NCBI RefSeq assembly: GCF_017874615.1
Contig: NZ_JAGIKV010000013.1
Location: 62,001 to 126,000, forward strand
Source: Paenibacillus xylanexedens
GTDB lineage: Bacteria; Bacillota; Bacilli; Paenibacillales; Paenibacillaceae
DNA length: 64,000 nt
Reading direction: 5' to 3'
In this document: positions 57,290-64,000 of the stretch, piece after piece
How the letters are laid out: the number at the start of each line of letters is the position of its first letter
Position numbering within the stretch: the stretch's first letter is position 1
Notes under the pieces: model-generated
What the model saw: the letters and a program-made list of their open reading frames with translations, nothing else
Database searches by the model: none
What the model was told of the DNA's origin: nothing
Position numbers and translations under genes: made by a program

Positions 57290-58957
57290 TCATTTGTGTT
57301 TTTTACTTTTTTGCAGTTCCCCGTCCGGATCATCGGACATTTTGGTGTTGTCACGGGTTTTATTGAATGATGGACGTTTTTTATTTTCCAGCAGCGGAAG
57401 CCGGAATAAAAAGTTGCCCAAGGCCTTTGCATTAAACGGTATAAAAGGCCAGAGATACGAAGAATTATACGACCGGTGAACGGTGAGCGCCAATATGAGT
57501 AATGTACAGCCCACGACCAACCCCGGAACCTTGAATATCGCAACAGCGACTAGCAGAACCAGCCTGACCAGCCTATTGGCGAGACCCAACTCGTAACTCG
57601 GCGTGGCAAACATACCGATGGCTGCGATGGCCATATAGAGCACAACCTCATTAACAAAGTATCCTGTTTTCACCGCGATATCCCCGACTAGAATGGCCGC
57701 GATTAAGCCCATGGCCGATGCCAGAGGTGTAGGCGTATGAACAGCTGCCATCCGTAATAAATCGACGCCTAGTTCGATCAGGAGAAACTGTAGAATCAGC
57801 GGTAACTTTACATTTTCCTGCGGACCAATGAAGTCAAGTCCCATCGGTTTAATCGAAGGGTCAATAACCATGAGAAGCCATAATGGTAGCAAAAACAATG
57901 AGATGAGAATCCCTGCAAAACGCACCCATCGTAAATACGTCCCCATCAATGCCGTCTGTCTGTTCTCCTCCGCATGTTCACACAGATCGAAGAAGGTCGT
58001 AGGCAAAATCATCACACTCGGGGAAGTATCTACAAAAATGACAACTCGTCCTTCCAGCAAATGGGAAGCTGTAACATCCGGTCGCTCGGAATATCGAACG
58101 AGTGGGAACGGATTCCATCCCTTGTTGATAATCGCTTCCTCCAACTGCTTGTCGGCGGCCGGAATACCATCGATATCCACTCGCTGAATTTTTTCCCGGA
58201 CTGAATCCACCTGCACTTTATCCACAATATCATCAATGTATACTACGCAGACATCCGTTTGTGTTCTCCGACCCACCTGCATGATCTCAAACTTCAGGCC
58301 AGGGTCGCGTATTCTGCGACGCACTAATGTTACGTTGGTCAGGAGCGTTTCGGTAAAGCCGTCTCTGGAACCTCGGACTACCCTTTCCAATGAAGGTTCT
58401 TCCGGTGAACGTACCGGGTAACTCCGGGTATCCATAATTAGGACCGAGCGATCCCCTTCAACGAACATTGCACTCATACCAGTAAGAACCTTGTTGATGA
58501 CCGCACTCATCTTGTCGACTTTTTCCACCTGAATATGTGGAATGTAACATTCGAAATAGGATTTGAGCGCGTGTCCGGATACGTCATCCGGCGTGAGATA
58601 GGTCAATCTTTTTAACACTTCCAGCAATATCTCATCCTTCGCAAAACCGGTGATCATTAGCAATCCAACGTGCTTGCCACCCAGGACCATTTCCCTCATA
58701 TTAACATCGAACGATTCTCCAAGCCCCAGTACCTGTTGCAGTGTATATCTGTTCTCACTCATGCGTGGGGAGATATCATCGTTTTCCTGCCAATATTGTA
58801 CGGATTCCTCAACGCTGTCGGACATCTCATTTTGTTTTTTCTTGTTGTACGCTTTCTCCTCTTCTTCCTTCTGAATCTCATAAGCAGACTTGTGTAACAT
58901 CTCTTCCGTTATACCTTCACTATTTTCCTGGCCTGTGTGCTCCGTTCGTTCATCCAT
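57290..58957 (-). CDS. spoVAF: Stage V sporulation protein AF (GerA-family)
   Basis: Germination-related membrane protein similar to GerA-type receptor A subunits; SpoVAF is part of the spoVA set linked to dipicolinate movement and germination. About 555 residues: an acidic, disordered N-terminus, a soluble domain, then about five spans (for example FAGILISLFLLPLWLLMVI) and a basic tail. The ATG at 58957 lies behind AGGAGG. It follows spoVAB by 24 bases. Confidence 0.92.
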   Translation of the reverse strand: MDERTEHTGQENSEGITEEMLHKSAYEIQKEEEEKAYNKKKQNEMSDSVEESVQYWQENDDISPRMSENRYTLQQVLGLGESFDVNMREMVLGGKHVGLLMITGFAKDEILLEVLKRLTYLTPDDVSGHALKSYFECYIPHIQVEKVDKMSAVINKVLTGMSAMFVEGDRSVLIMDTRSYPVRSPEEPSLERVVRGSRDGFTETLLTNVTLVRRRIRDPGLKFEIMQVGRRTQTDVCVVYIDDIVDKVQVDSVREKIQRVDIDGIPAADKQLEEAIINKGWNPFPLVRYSERPDVTASHLLEGRVVIFVDTSPSVMILPTTFFDLCEHAEENRQTALMGTYLRWVRFAGILISLFLLPLWLLMVIDPSIKPMGLDFIGPQENVKLPLILQFLLIELGVDLLRMAAVHTPTPLASAMGLIAAILVGDIAVKTGYFVNEVVLYMAIAAIGMFATPSYELGLANRLVRLVLLVAVAIFKVPGLVVGCTLLILALTVHRSYNSSYLWPFIPFNAKALGNFLFRLPLLENKKRPSFNKTRDNTKMSDDPDGELQKSKKHK

Positions 58958-58981
58958 CTTCCATCCTCCTATGGCCACGAG

Positions 58982-59410
58982 TTACCGCTGATATATGAAA
59001 AAATCAAACAGGGAACCTGTCATTTTGCCCAAAATCATGGCGAGCAGTAATCCAAACAAATAAGGTTTCATGCCCAATCGTTTGGCTAGCACGGGCAGTA
59101 CATTAAGCACCTCAGTGAGCGCCGCGGCGAGCAGACCGATGAACACGCCACAGAACAAACCAACAATCGGGCTGAGCAGCAGCACTCCATGCATTTTCCA
59201 GTGCCAGAAGTCCGCCACCGTCCCGAGCAGTGAACCACCAATTAGCGCCCCTTCGTACCAGTGAGTCTTGTCATACGATTGCGTAAGTTGAGCCAACCTG
59301 GGAATCATATCGAGCACCAGAATAAGCGCAATTACGCCGCTTCCTACGGCAATCCCCCCTGCAACACCCAATACAATGCTGATTGCTCCATTAAGAACGC
59401 TCATCCGCAT
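58982..59410 (-). CDS. spoVAB: Stage V sporulation protein AB
   Basis: A 142-residue membrane protein with four to five hydrophobic segments and the SpoVAB-type sequence around DMIPRLAQLT and ALIGGSLLGTVADF. It overlaps the end of spoVAA by 20 bases. Two ATG codons (59410, 59404) fit the AGGGAG site. In B. subtilis spoVAC, AD and AE would come next, but here the next gene is spoVAF. Confidence 0.9.
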   Translation of the reverse strand: MRMSVLNGAISIVLGVAGGIAVGSGVIALILVLDMIPRLAQLTQSYDKTHWYEGALIGGSLLGTVADFWHWKMHGVLLLSPIVGLFCGVFIGLLAAALTEVLNVLPVLAKRLGMKPYLFGLLLAMILGKMTGSLFDFFIYQR

Positions 59411-60047
59411 TCATCTCCCTGCGTTCCTGCTCATGCATCCGTTCACTTTCTTCAATCACCACATATTTATCTACATTTTGCTGGTATAGGAACATCTCCA
59501 CTTCCAGCGGGGTAGGCTCCTCATTCCACTTTTTCTTGAACAAATGATTAAAAAATACTGCCATTCCGAATCCAATGCCAATGGAATACGCCACTTGGAA
59601 CAGATAGGGATGTTCGTCCCGATGCCCAGTAAGCATCTCCACAATTCGAATCTGTACTTCCTGCATGTTCACATCGGCATGAAAATTCATAATGGTTAAG
59701 GCTGATCCAAAGAACAGCAGCAGCCAAACCAATATGAACAGAGACTTGGAAGGTTGACTATTTCCCGCAATGACTTCAACCAACGTATGGCCTGATCCCA
59801 TCAGTTCCACACTTACCTCGGGCAAGATGTTCCGAATCCGGGGAATAATCTGCAATATATCAATGAGGATCAGATTGCCATCCTCCGGTCCAGGGCGCAG
59901 CAGTTCAAGCTCCAGTAGCCTGCCCTCCTGGTCTTCAGAAGAGGTCAGTACATGTGCAATGTCTCCAAGCTTGACTGCTCTGCCCCTCTGGATGCGAATA
60001 CGGCTGCGCAGACGAATATAGACCATTGGAGTGGGTGTCTGGGACAT
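59391..60047 (-). CDS. spoVAA: Stage V sporulation protein AA
   Basis: About 218 residues: a soluble N-terminal domain (VYIRLRSRIRIQRGRAVKLGDIAHV) and two C-terminal spans, as in the SpoVAA family. The ATG at 60047 is 8 nt after AAAGGAG; a GTG three codons earlier overlaps the site. A sigma-G-type promoter is predicted 32 bases upstream. First gene of the spoVAA-AB-AF group. Confidence 0.9.
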   Translation of the reverse strand: MSQTPTPMVYIRLRSRIRIQRGRAVKLGDIAHVLTSSEDQEGRLLELELLRPGPEDGNLILIDILQIIPRIRNILPEVSVELMGSGHTLVEVIAGNSQPSKSLFILVWLLLFFGSALTIMNFHADVNMQEVQIRIVEMLTGHRDEHPYLFQVAYSIGIGFGMAVFFNHLFKKKWNEEPTPLEVEMFLYQQNVDKYVVIEESERMHEQERREMNADERS

Positions 60048-60078
60048 CCATAGCACTCCTTTACTGCGTAATTTAGGT

Positions 60079-60108
60079 TAGTATTTGAAGAATGTGCAAA
60101 TTTATTAC
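60079..60108 (-). promoter_or_regulatory. Possible sigma-G promoter of spoVAA
   Basis: GTAATA at 60103-60108 and AATACTA at 60079-60085 with 17 bases between. The -10 matches 6 of 7 positions of CATACTA. spoVA operons are sigma-G dependent in B. subtilis. Confidence 0.45.
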
Positions 60109-60186
60109 AAACGGGTTGGAAAAAGATCGGGAGGTGGGTGGGGGCGCTGCGGGATGGATCGGTCATTGGTCGCTGTTGCGGGGGGA

Positions 60187-60342
60187 GGATACACGCAGAC
60201 ACTCCGACGGCAGACCAACCTTCTGATCGCTGTTGTCTCCAAATTCTTTTGATTGATTTCTAAGTGTTAGAAATTTGGAGACAAAGGCGAACGCTTCGCT
60301 TCTTCAGGTCTAATCTGCCGCCTGCGTTGCTTATGTATCCTT
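60187..60342. repeat. Dispersed structured element, copy B
   Basis: Nested inverted repeats. Outer arms are AGGATACA (60187-60194) / TGTATCCT (60335-60342), then CGCAG / CTGCG, middle arms GGCAGA / TCTGCC (60315-60320), and core arms TTGTCTCC (60234-60241) / GGAGACAA (60278-60285) extended by AAATT/AATTT. Unpaired segments match copy A at 47630; the stems differ by paired substitutions. Confidence 0.75.
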
Positions 60343-60544
60343 AGATGAGCCCTCACGCTTCGCTCCTTTTGACCGATTCCATCCCTCCACTACCTACTGC
60401 CCTCCCGCTTCCAAACGTTTGAAATAAATATGCTGGGGAGTTGGCAGGAAGGGAATTGAAAGAAGAGGTTTTTGGGGTTATTTTATTCGCTCACCTTGTG
60501 ACCGATTTGAGGTGTAAATAAGTGTGAAGCATTATTTTACATAT

Positions 60545-60571
60545 CAAAAAAAGTCGCCGTATGGGCGACTC
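60545..60571 (-). terminator. Intrinsic terminator after the AraC pseudogene
   Basis: AGTCGCC and GGCGACT (about 60552-60570) with a 5-nt loop, followed on the minus strand by TTTTTTT. Confidence 0.88.
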
Positions 60572-60612
60572 TTCGGTATTGGTAGATAGGTTCACGGATC
60601 ATGAACAATAAT

Positions 60613-61525
60613 TCAAGAATTATGTTCTTTTTCTCTTTTGTTCAATTCCCTTCTAAATCGTAAAGGGGTTGAATTCATTGTTTTGCGGAATTGGTTAATG
60701 TAATAACTCGTGCTGTTAAAACCGACCTCATAGGCAATTTCGGTGATGCTACGCTCGGAGAGTTGCAATAGTTCAATGCTTCTTTGGATGCGGTACTCTA
60801 TCACATATTGCATGGGTGTAGTTTTCAGAATTTGCTTGAAATAACGGCATGTCTCCGATCGGCTTAACTGTCCGGACTTGGCAATATCTTCAAGCTTAAT
60901 TGGATCGGCATAGTTGAGATGAATCCATTGCAACATGTCTTTCATTCGATTGTTTCTGCTCATCTCTGATGGATCATGTTCTAGAGAATATCCGTTCATA
61001 ATCAGCAGTTTCCACATATTCAGCACCGCAGAAGCAACATTCACTTCGTAAAAAGGAACTTGGTGCACTAACTCCTTTCTAATCCGTACAATAGCATCCA
61101 GGATCTGTTCTCCCCAAGCGTTAGCTCTTTCGATATACAGAAAAGGCAAATTAGTTGCTGATACATATGGATGGATGTACGTACTTTATATACAAATCCG
61201 AAGGCATGATAACGTGTGGGGACAAATTCAGACATAAATAAATGCAGTTCTCGCTCACACCGTGATCTTCGGCCATATGCATTATTCCACTGTTGATAAA
61301 AATCCCGTCACCTTTGGACAAAATCATCTTTTGATCGTTGATATGAAACAACGCCGTACCCTGAAGAACGGCAACAAACTGCAATTCATCATGCCAGTGG
61401 AGAGGAATATGGCCGTGAACATTTTGGACAATGGTTGTCTCATAACAGGCTATAGATAAGGTATCAGTACGGTGTTGCGTCATTTCTTTCAAATGTTGAT
61501 CAATGATAAATTCGATCTTCTTCAT
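60613..61525 (-). pseudogene. AraC-family regulator broken by a 4-bp duplication
   Basis: Two adjacent frames together make one AraC-type regulator. The upstream part (to 61151) is the cupin sensor domain (HWHDELQFVAVLQGTALFHI). The downstream part (61149 to 60613) carries the two helix-turn-helix motifs (IKLEDIAKSGQLSRSETCRYF, ITEIAYEVGFNSTSYYINQFRK). GTACGTAC at 61177-61184 is a tandem GTAC. Removing one copy restores a continuous reading SDLYIKYIHPYVSATNLPFL. The duplication is therefore the likely lesion. It could also be a sequencing error. Divergent from a DMT transporter gene it may regulate. Confidence 0.82.
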
Positions 61526-61633
61526 GGCCCTCATCTCAGTATATTTATATTTTTAAGTTCAATTTTGATATAAATGTACCGCATTTCTCCTTAATATAAC
61601 ACTATTCTTATATTTAAGGTGAGGCGAACAAGA

Positions 61634-62563
61634 ATGACAACTTCTGCAAAATCCAAAATTTCAGGCATCATACTCGTTCTGACGGGAGCCATCTGTTGGG
61701 GCATTGGGGGGACGGTATCTCAAAAACTGTTTCAACTGGATGGCATTGAGGTCAATTGGTATGTCACTGTACGATTGTTGATTGCTGGGTTACTATTACT
61801 GGTTATTCAATCGTTTACTAATGGACGATTTCAGATTTTTGCTGTGTGGAGAAATAAAAAAACGGCTGGACAGCTGATCATTTTCGGATTGGTGGGCATG
61901 CTTGCCGTCCAGTATACGTACATGGCATCCATTAAACACGGCAATTCAGCGGTGGCTACACTCCTGCAGTACCTGTCCCCTGTCATGATCATGATTTACA
62001 TCGCACTCCGTAAGCAGTCTGTCCTCACACGTAATGACCTTGCATGCGCCGTTCTGGCTCTCAGTGGGTGTTTTTTCCTGCTGACGAATGGCTCGCTTAC
62101 GCAATTATCTGTCTCCTCGCTCGCAGTGATATGGGGGCTGTTATCTGGGGTTTCAGCTGCATTTTATACGCTGTATGCCGTGCAACTGATTAAAAAGTTC
62201 GATTCACTTGTTGTCGTCGGCTGGGCTATGATCATCGGTGGTTTGGGGATGAGTTTTATTCACCCGCCCTGGAAAATGAATTTTGCTAGTATCACGCTTG
62301 AAACCTACGGTTATTTGATATTTACGATCCTTTTTGGAACCATGATTGCTTTTTGGTTTTATATTGCGAGTCTCAAAAGTCTTACACCCAAGGAAACTAG
62401 CTTGCTCGGGAGCGCAGAGCCCCTTGCTGCTGTTGGAACAACCGTCATATGGCTCCATGAACCTTTTGGCTTCTATCAATGGATTGGTATGGCATGTATT
62501 CTTGGCATGATGCTGGTTATGCAGTCCAATCGTTCGGAATCTCCCCGTATTAACAACAAATAA
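61634..62563 (+). CDS. DMT-superfamily (EamA) transporter
   Basis: Ten-span metabolite exporter or importer of the drug/metabolite transporter superfamily, 309 residues. Two EamA halves: the first begins [21 protein letters not shown] and the second begins [20 protein letters not shown]. Each has the conserved glycine-rich span. The ATG at 61634 follows AAGGTGAGG by 9 nt; a GTG five codons earlier lies in the site. Divergent AraC regulator. Cargo unknown. Confidence 0.9.
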   Translation: MTTSAKSKISGIILVLTGAICWGIGGTVSQKLFQLDGIEVNWYVTVRLLIAGLLLLVIQSFTNGRFQIFAVWRNKKTAGQLIIFGLVGMLAVQYTYMASIKHGNSAVATLLQYLSPVMIMIYIALRKQSVLTRNDLACAVLALSGCFFLLTNGSLTQLSVSSLAVIWGLLSGVSAAFYTLYAVQLIKKFDSLVVVGWAMIIGGLGMSFIHPPWKMNFASITLETYGYLIFTILFGTMIAFWFYIASLKSLTPKETSLLGSAEPLAAVGTTVIWLHEPFGFYQWIGMACILGMMLVMQSNRSESPRINNK

Positions 62564-62607
62564 CCTCCCTCGCCATAATGCGCGATAGAAGGTTGTTAGT
62601 TGTCGTA

Positions 62608-62632
62608 TATTGGTGCATATGCGCCAATATTG
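62608..62632. repeat. Palindrome between the transporter gene and sigF
   Basis: ATATTGG and CCAATAT flank a GC-rich centre (TGCATATGCG) between convergent genes. The following TGTTGTTG is T-rich on the plus strand, so it might weakly terminate the transporter transcript. Confidence 0.35.
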
Positions 62633-62650
62633 TTGTTGCAACCCACGAAA

Positions 62651-63406
62651 TCACTGCGCGATCTGGTCGCGGATGGATTGCAGTATTTTTTTCTCCAGAC
62701 GTGATACCTGTACCTGAGATATTCCCAGCCTGCTGGCAACCTCGGACTGGGTCTGATCCCGGTAATACCGAAGATAAACGATTAACCGCTCCCGCTCGCT
62801 GAGACCACCGATGGCTTCGTTTAGCGCCAGTTTGTCAAACCAACGTTCCTGAGACTCGTCGGCAATCTGATCCATTAACGTAATGGGATCACCGTCGTTC
62901 TCAAATACCGTCTCATGGATGGAGGTCGGTGGTTTGTTCGCTTCCTGGGCAAATACGACTTCCTCCGGGGTTACTCCCAGCTCTGCGGCAACTTCCTTAA
63001 TCGTTGGTAAACGATCCAGATGTTTGGACAATTCGTCCTTTTTTTTGCGGACTTTATTCGCCATCTCTTTCAGTGAACGACTGACCTTCAGGGTACCGTC
63101 ATCCCGCAGGAATCGCTGGATTTCTCCGATGATCATCGGTACCGCGTAGGTTGAGAACTTCACGTCATAACTGAGATCGAATTTGTCCACTGACTTGAGC
63201 AGACCGATACAACCAATCTGGAACAGATCTTCCGGATCATATCCCCTGTTCATAAAACGCTGTACGACGGACCAGACGAGTCTGATGTTGCAGTTCACCA
63301 GCGTATCCCGTGAGACATGGTCACCCGACTGACTGAGCGCAATCAGCCGTTTGACCTCGGCATCGTCCAAATAGGTCTGTGAAGATGGTTTCACTTCAGC
63401 ATCCAT
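62651..63406 (-). CDS. sigF: RNA polymerase sigma factor F (SpoIIAC)
   Basis: First forespore-specific sigma factor. The 251-residue protein has region 2 (GYDPEDLFQIGCIGLLKSVDKFDLSYDVKFSTYAVPMIIGEI, the -10 recognition part), region 3 and region 4 (LSERERLIVYLRYYRDQTQSEVASRLGISQVQVSRLEKKIL). Third gene of the spoIIA operon, as in B. subtilis. It is held inactive by SpoIIAB until septation. Confidence 0.97.
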   Translation of the reverse strand: MDAEVKPSSQTYLDDAEVKRLIALSQSGDHVSRDTLVNCNIRLVWSVVQRFMNRGYDPEDLFQIGCIGLLKSVDKFDLSYDVKFSTYAVPMIIGEIQRFLRDDGTLKVSRSLKEMANKVRKKKDELSKHLDRLPTIKEVAAELGVTPEEVVFAQEANKPPTSIHETVFENDGDPITLMDQIADESQERWFDKLALNEAIGGLSERERLIVYLRYYRDQTQSEVASRLGISQVQVSRLEKKILQSIRDQIAQ

Positions 63407-63420
63407 AAGAACACCAACCC

Positions 63421-63876
63421 CTAATTATACAATGCTTTCTTGGATTCAATCCTTTTTTTCATCTTGATGGAGGTGCCTCTGCCGGGCTCACTGCTGACTT
63501 CGAATTCATCCATAAAGTTTTCCATAATGGTGAAGCCCATGCCCGACCGCTCAAGTTCGGGTTTGGACGTATATAGCGGCTGCTTGGCCAGTTCAAGATC
63601 TTCGATTCCTTCACCGCGGTCTTCCACGATGATAGTGATCATGTCTTCCCGAATCTCCGCCTGGATGGACACAACACCCTCGGAGTTGTTGTTGTATCCG
63701 TGGATGATGCTGTTGGTCACGGCTTCCGAAATGACCGTTTTCAGGTCACTGAGCTCGTCCATCGTTGGATCAAGCTGGGAGATAAACGCAGCAACGGTTA
63801 CCCGTGCAAACGACTCATTCTCTGACTTGGCCGCGAATTGCAGATTCATGAAATTTGTCCCTGTTCCTTCATTCAT
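63421..63876 (-). CDS. spoIIAB: Anti-sigma F factor and serine kinase SpoIIAB
   Basis: GHKL-fold kinase that binds sigma-F and phosphorylates SpoIIAA. The 151-residue protein has the N-box [11 protein letters not shown], the G1 box EDRGEGI and the G2 box SGMGFTIM. The ATG at 63876 lies 7 nt after GGAGG and overlaps the spoIIAA stop. A second in-frame ATG nine codons later (MNLQF) is also possible and would match the usual N-terminus more closely. Confidence 0.96.
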   Translation of the reverse strand: MNEGTGTNFMNLQFAAKSENESFARVTVAAFISQLDPTMDELSDLKTVISEAVTNSIIHGYNNNSEGVVSIQAEIREDMITIIVEDRGEGIEDLELAKQPLYTSKPELERSGMGFTIMENFMDEFEVSSEPGRGTSIKMKKRIESKKALYN

Positions 63877-64000
63877 GAGACGACCTCCAGACCTGAGAGA
63901 GCAGTTCCCTCATTTTCGTATATCGGCATAATCTTGAACAGACCCGACATTTCCAGCAAACGGTACACTGGCGAATTGACGTCACAGACCACCATCTTGC
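63873..64000 (-). CDS. spoIIAA: Anti-anti-sigma factor SpoIIAA (C-terminal part, cut by window edge)
   Basis: The last 41 codons of a STAS-domain protein, running off the window. The reading includes [20 protein letters not shown], which matches the SpoIIAA C-terminus. SpoIIAA, when dephosphorylated, releases sigma-F from SpoIIAB. The phosphorylated serine lies beyond the edge. Its TGA overlaps the spoIIAB start as ATGA. Confidence 0.92.
   Translation of the reverse strand, partial: KMVVCDVNSPVYRLLEMSGLFKIMPIYENEGTALSGLEVVS

Larger units (their letters stand above)
60048..60544. other. Intergenic region between spoVAA and the AraC pseudogene
   Basis: About 500 bases without a supported gene. 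It contains the spoVAA promoter, the structured element copy B (60187-60342) and an AT-rich remainder with nothing recognised. Confidence 0.6.

Overview
The window looks like a chromosomal segment of a spore-forming Firmicute, most probably Paenibacillus. The grounds are a low-to-mid G+C composition, strong GGAGG-type ribosome binding sites with frequent GTG and TTG starts, many endospore genes (spoIVA, spoVIF, ypeB, spmAB, dacB, gerW, spoVA genes, spoIIAA-spoIIAB-sigF), and a gene order close to the hbs-to-spoIIA part of the Bacillus subtilis map. Almost everything is on the minus strand, so operons read from high to low coordinates. No rRNA, tRNA, CRISPR array, transposase or prophage was seen.

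Layout from low to high coordinates. 1-6.5 kb: ndk, hepT, ubiX, a UbiA-type prenyltransferase, menG, hepS, a membrane-anchored protein, mtrB (TRAP) and hup, mainly menaquinone side-chain and ring assembly. 6.7-10.5 kb: a three-gene ribose-type sugar ABC operon with a perfect TGTGA-N6-TCACA palindrome just downstream of its promoter. 10.6-21.3 kb: spoIVA with a structured leader and a sigma-E promoter, small sporulation genes, gpsA, plsY, der, an S1-domain protein, plsC, cmk. 21.4-28.7 kb: a PilZ protein, ypeB (no sleB beside it), a zinc-ribbon micro-protein, prsW, mecA, a polysaccharide deacetylase, a phosphoesterase and a CPBP protease. 29-31 kb: serA under a serine-type T-box. 31.3-35.7 kb: a 1460-residue collagen-like, BclA-type surface protein containing a 78-bp tandem array and six copies of a non-collagen cassette. 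35.9-42.5 kb: resABCDE and rluB. 42.7-49.3 kb: a secreted serine protease, spmB, spmA, dacB, gerW, a DUF2953-type protein, scpB, scpA. 49.4-53.6 kb: the riboflavin operon ribD-ribE-ribBA-ribH under an FMN riboswitch with an unusually distant terminator. 53.7-60 kb: an unrecognised 441-residue protein, ppiB, lysA, spoVAF, spoVAB, spoVAA. 60.6-62.6 kb: an AraC regulator broken by a 4-bp duplication, divergent from a DMT transporter, inserted between spoVAA and sigF. 62.6-64 kb: sigF, spoIIAB and the 3' end of spoIIAA.

The most novel signals are two. First, a pair of dispersed intergenic elements (47630-47817 and 60187-60342) fold into the same nested hairpin and differ by compensatory base changes in the stems, which points to a conserved structured element. 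Second, the collagen-like gene has a strict 26-residue/78-bp period and a possible carbohydrate-binding-like cassette. Promoter and terminator calls were made by eye, and no database search was possible.
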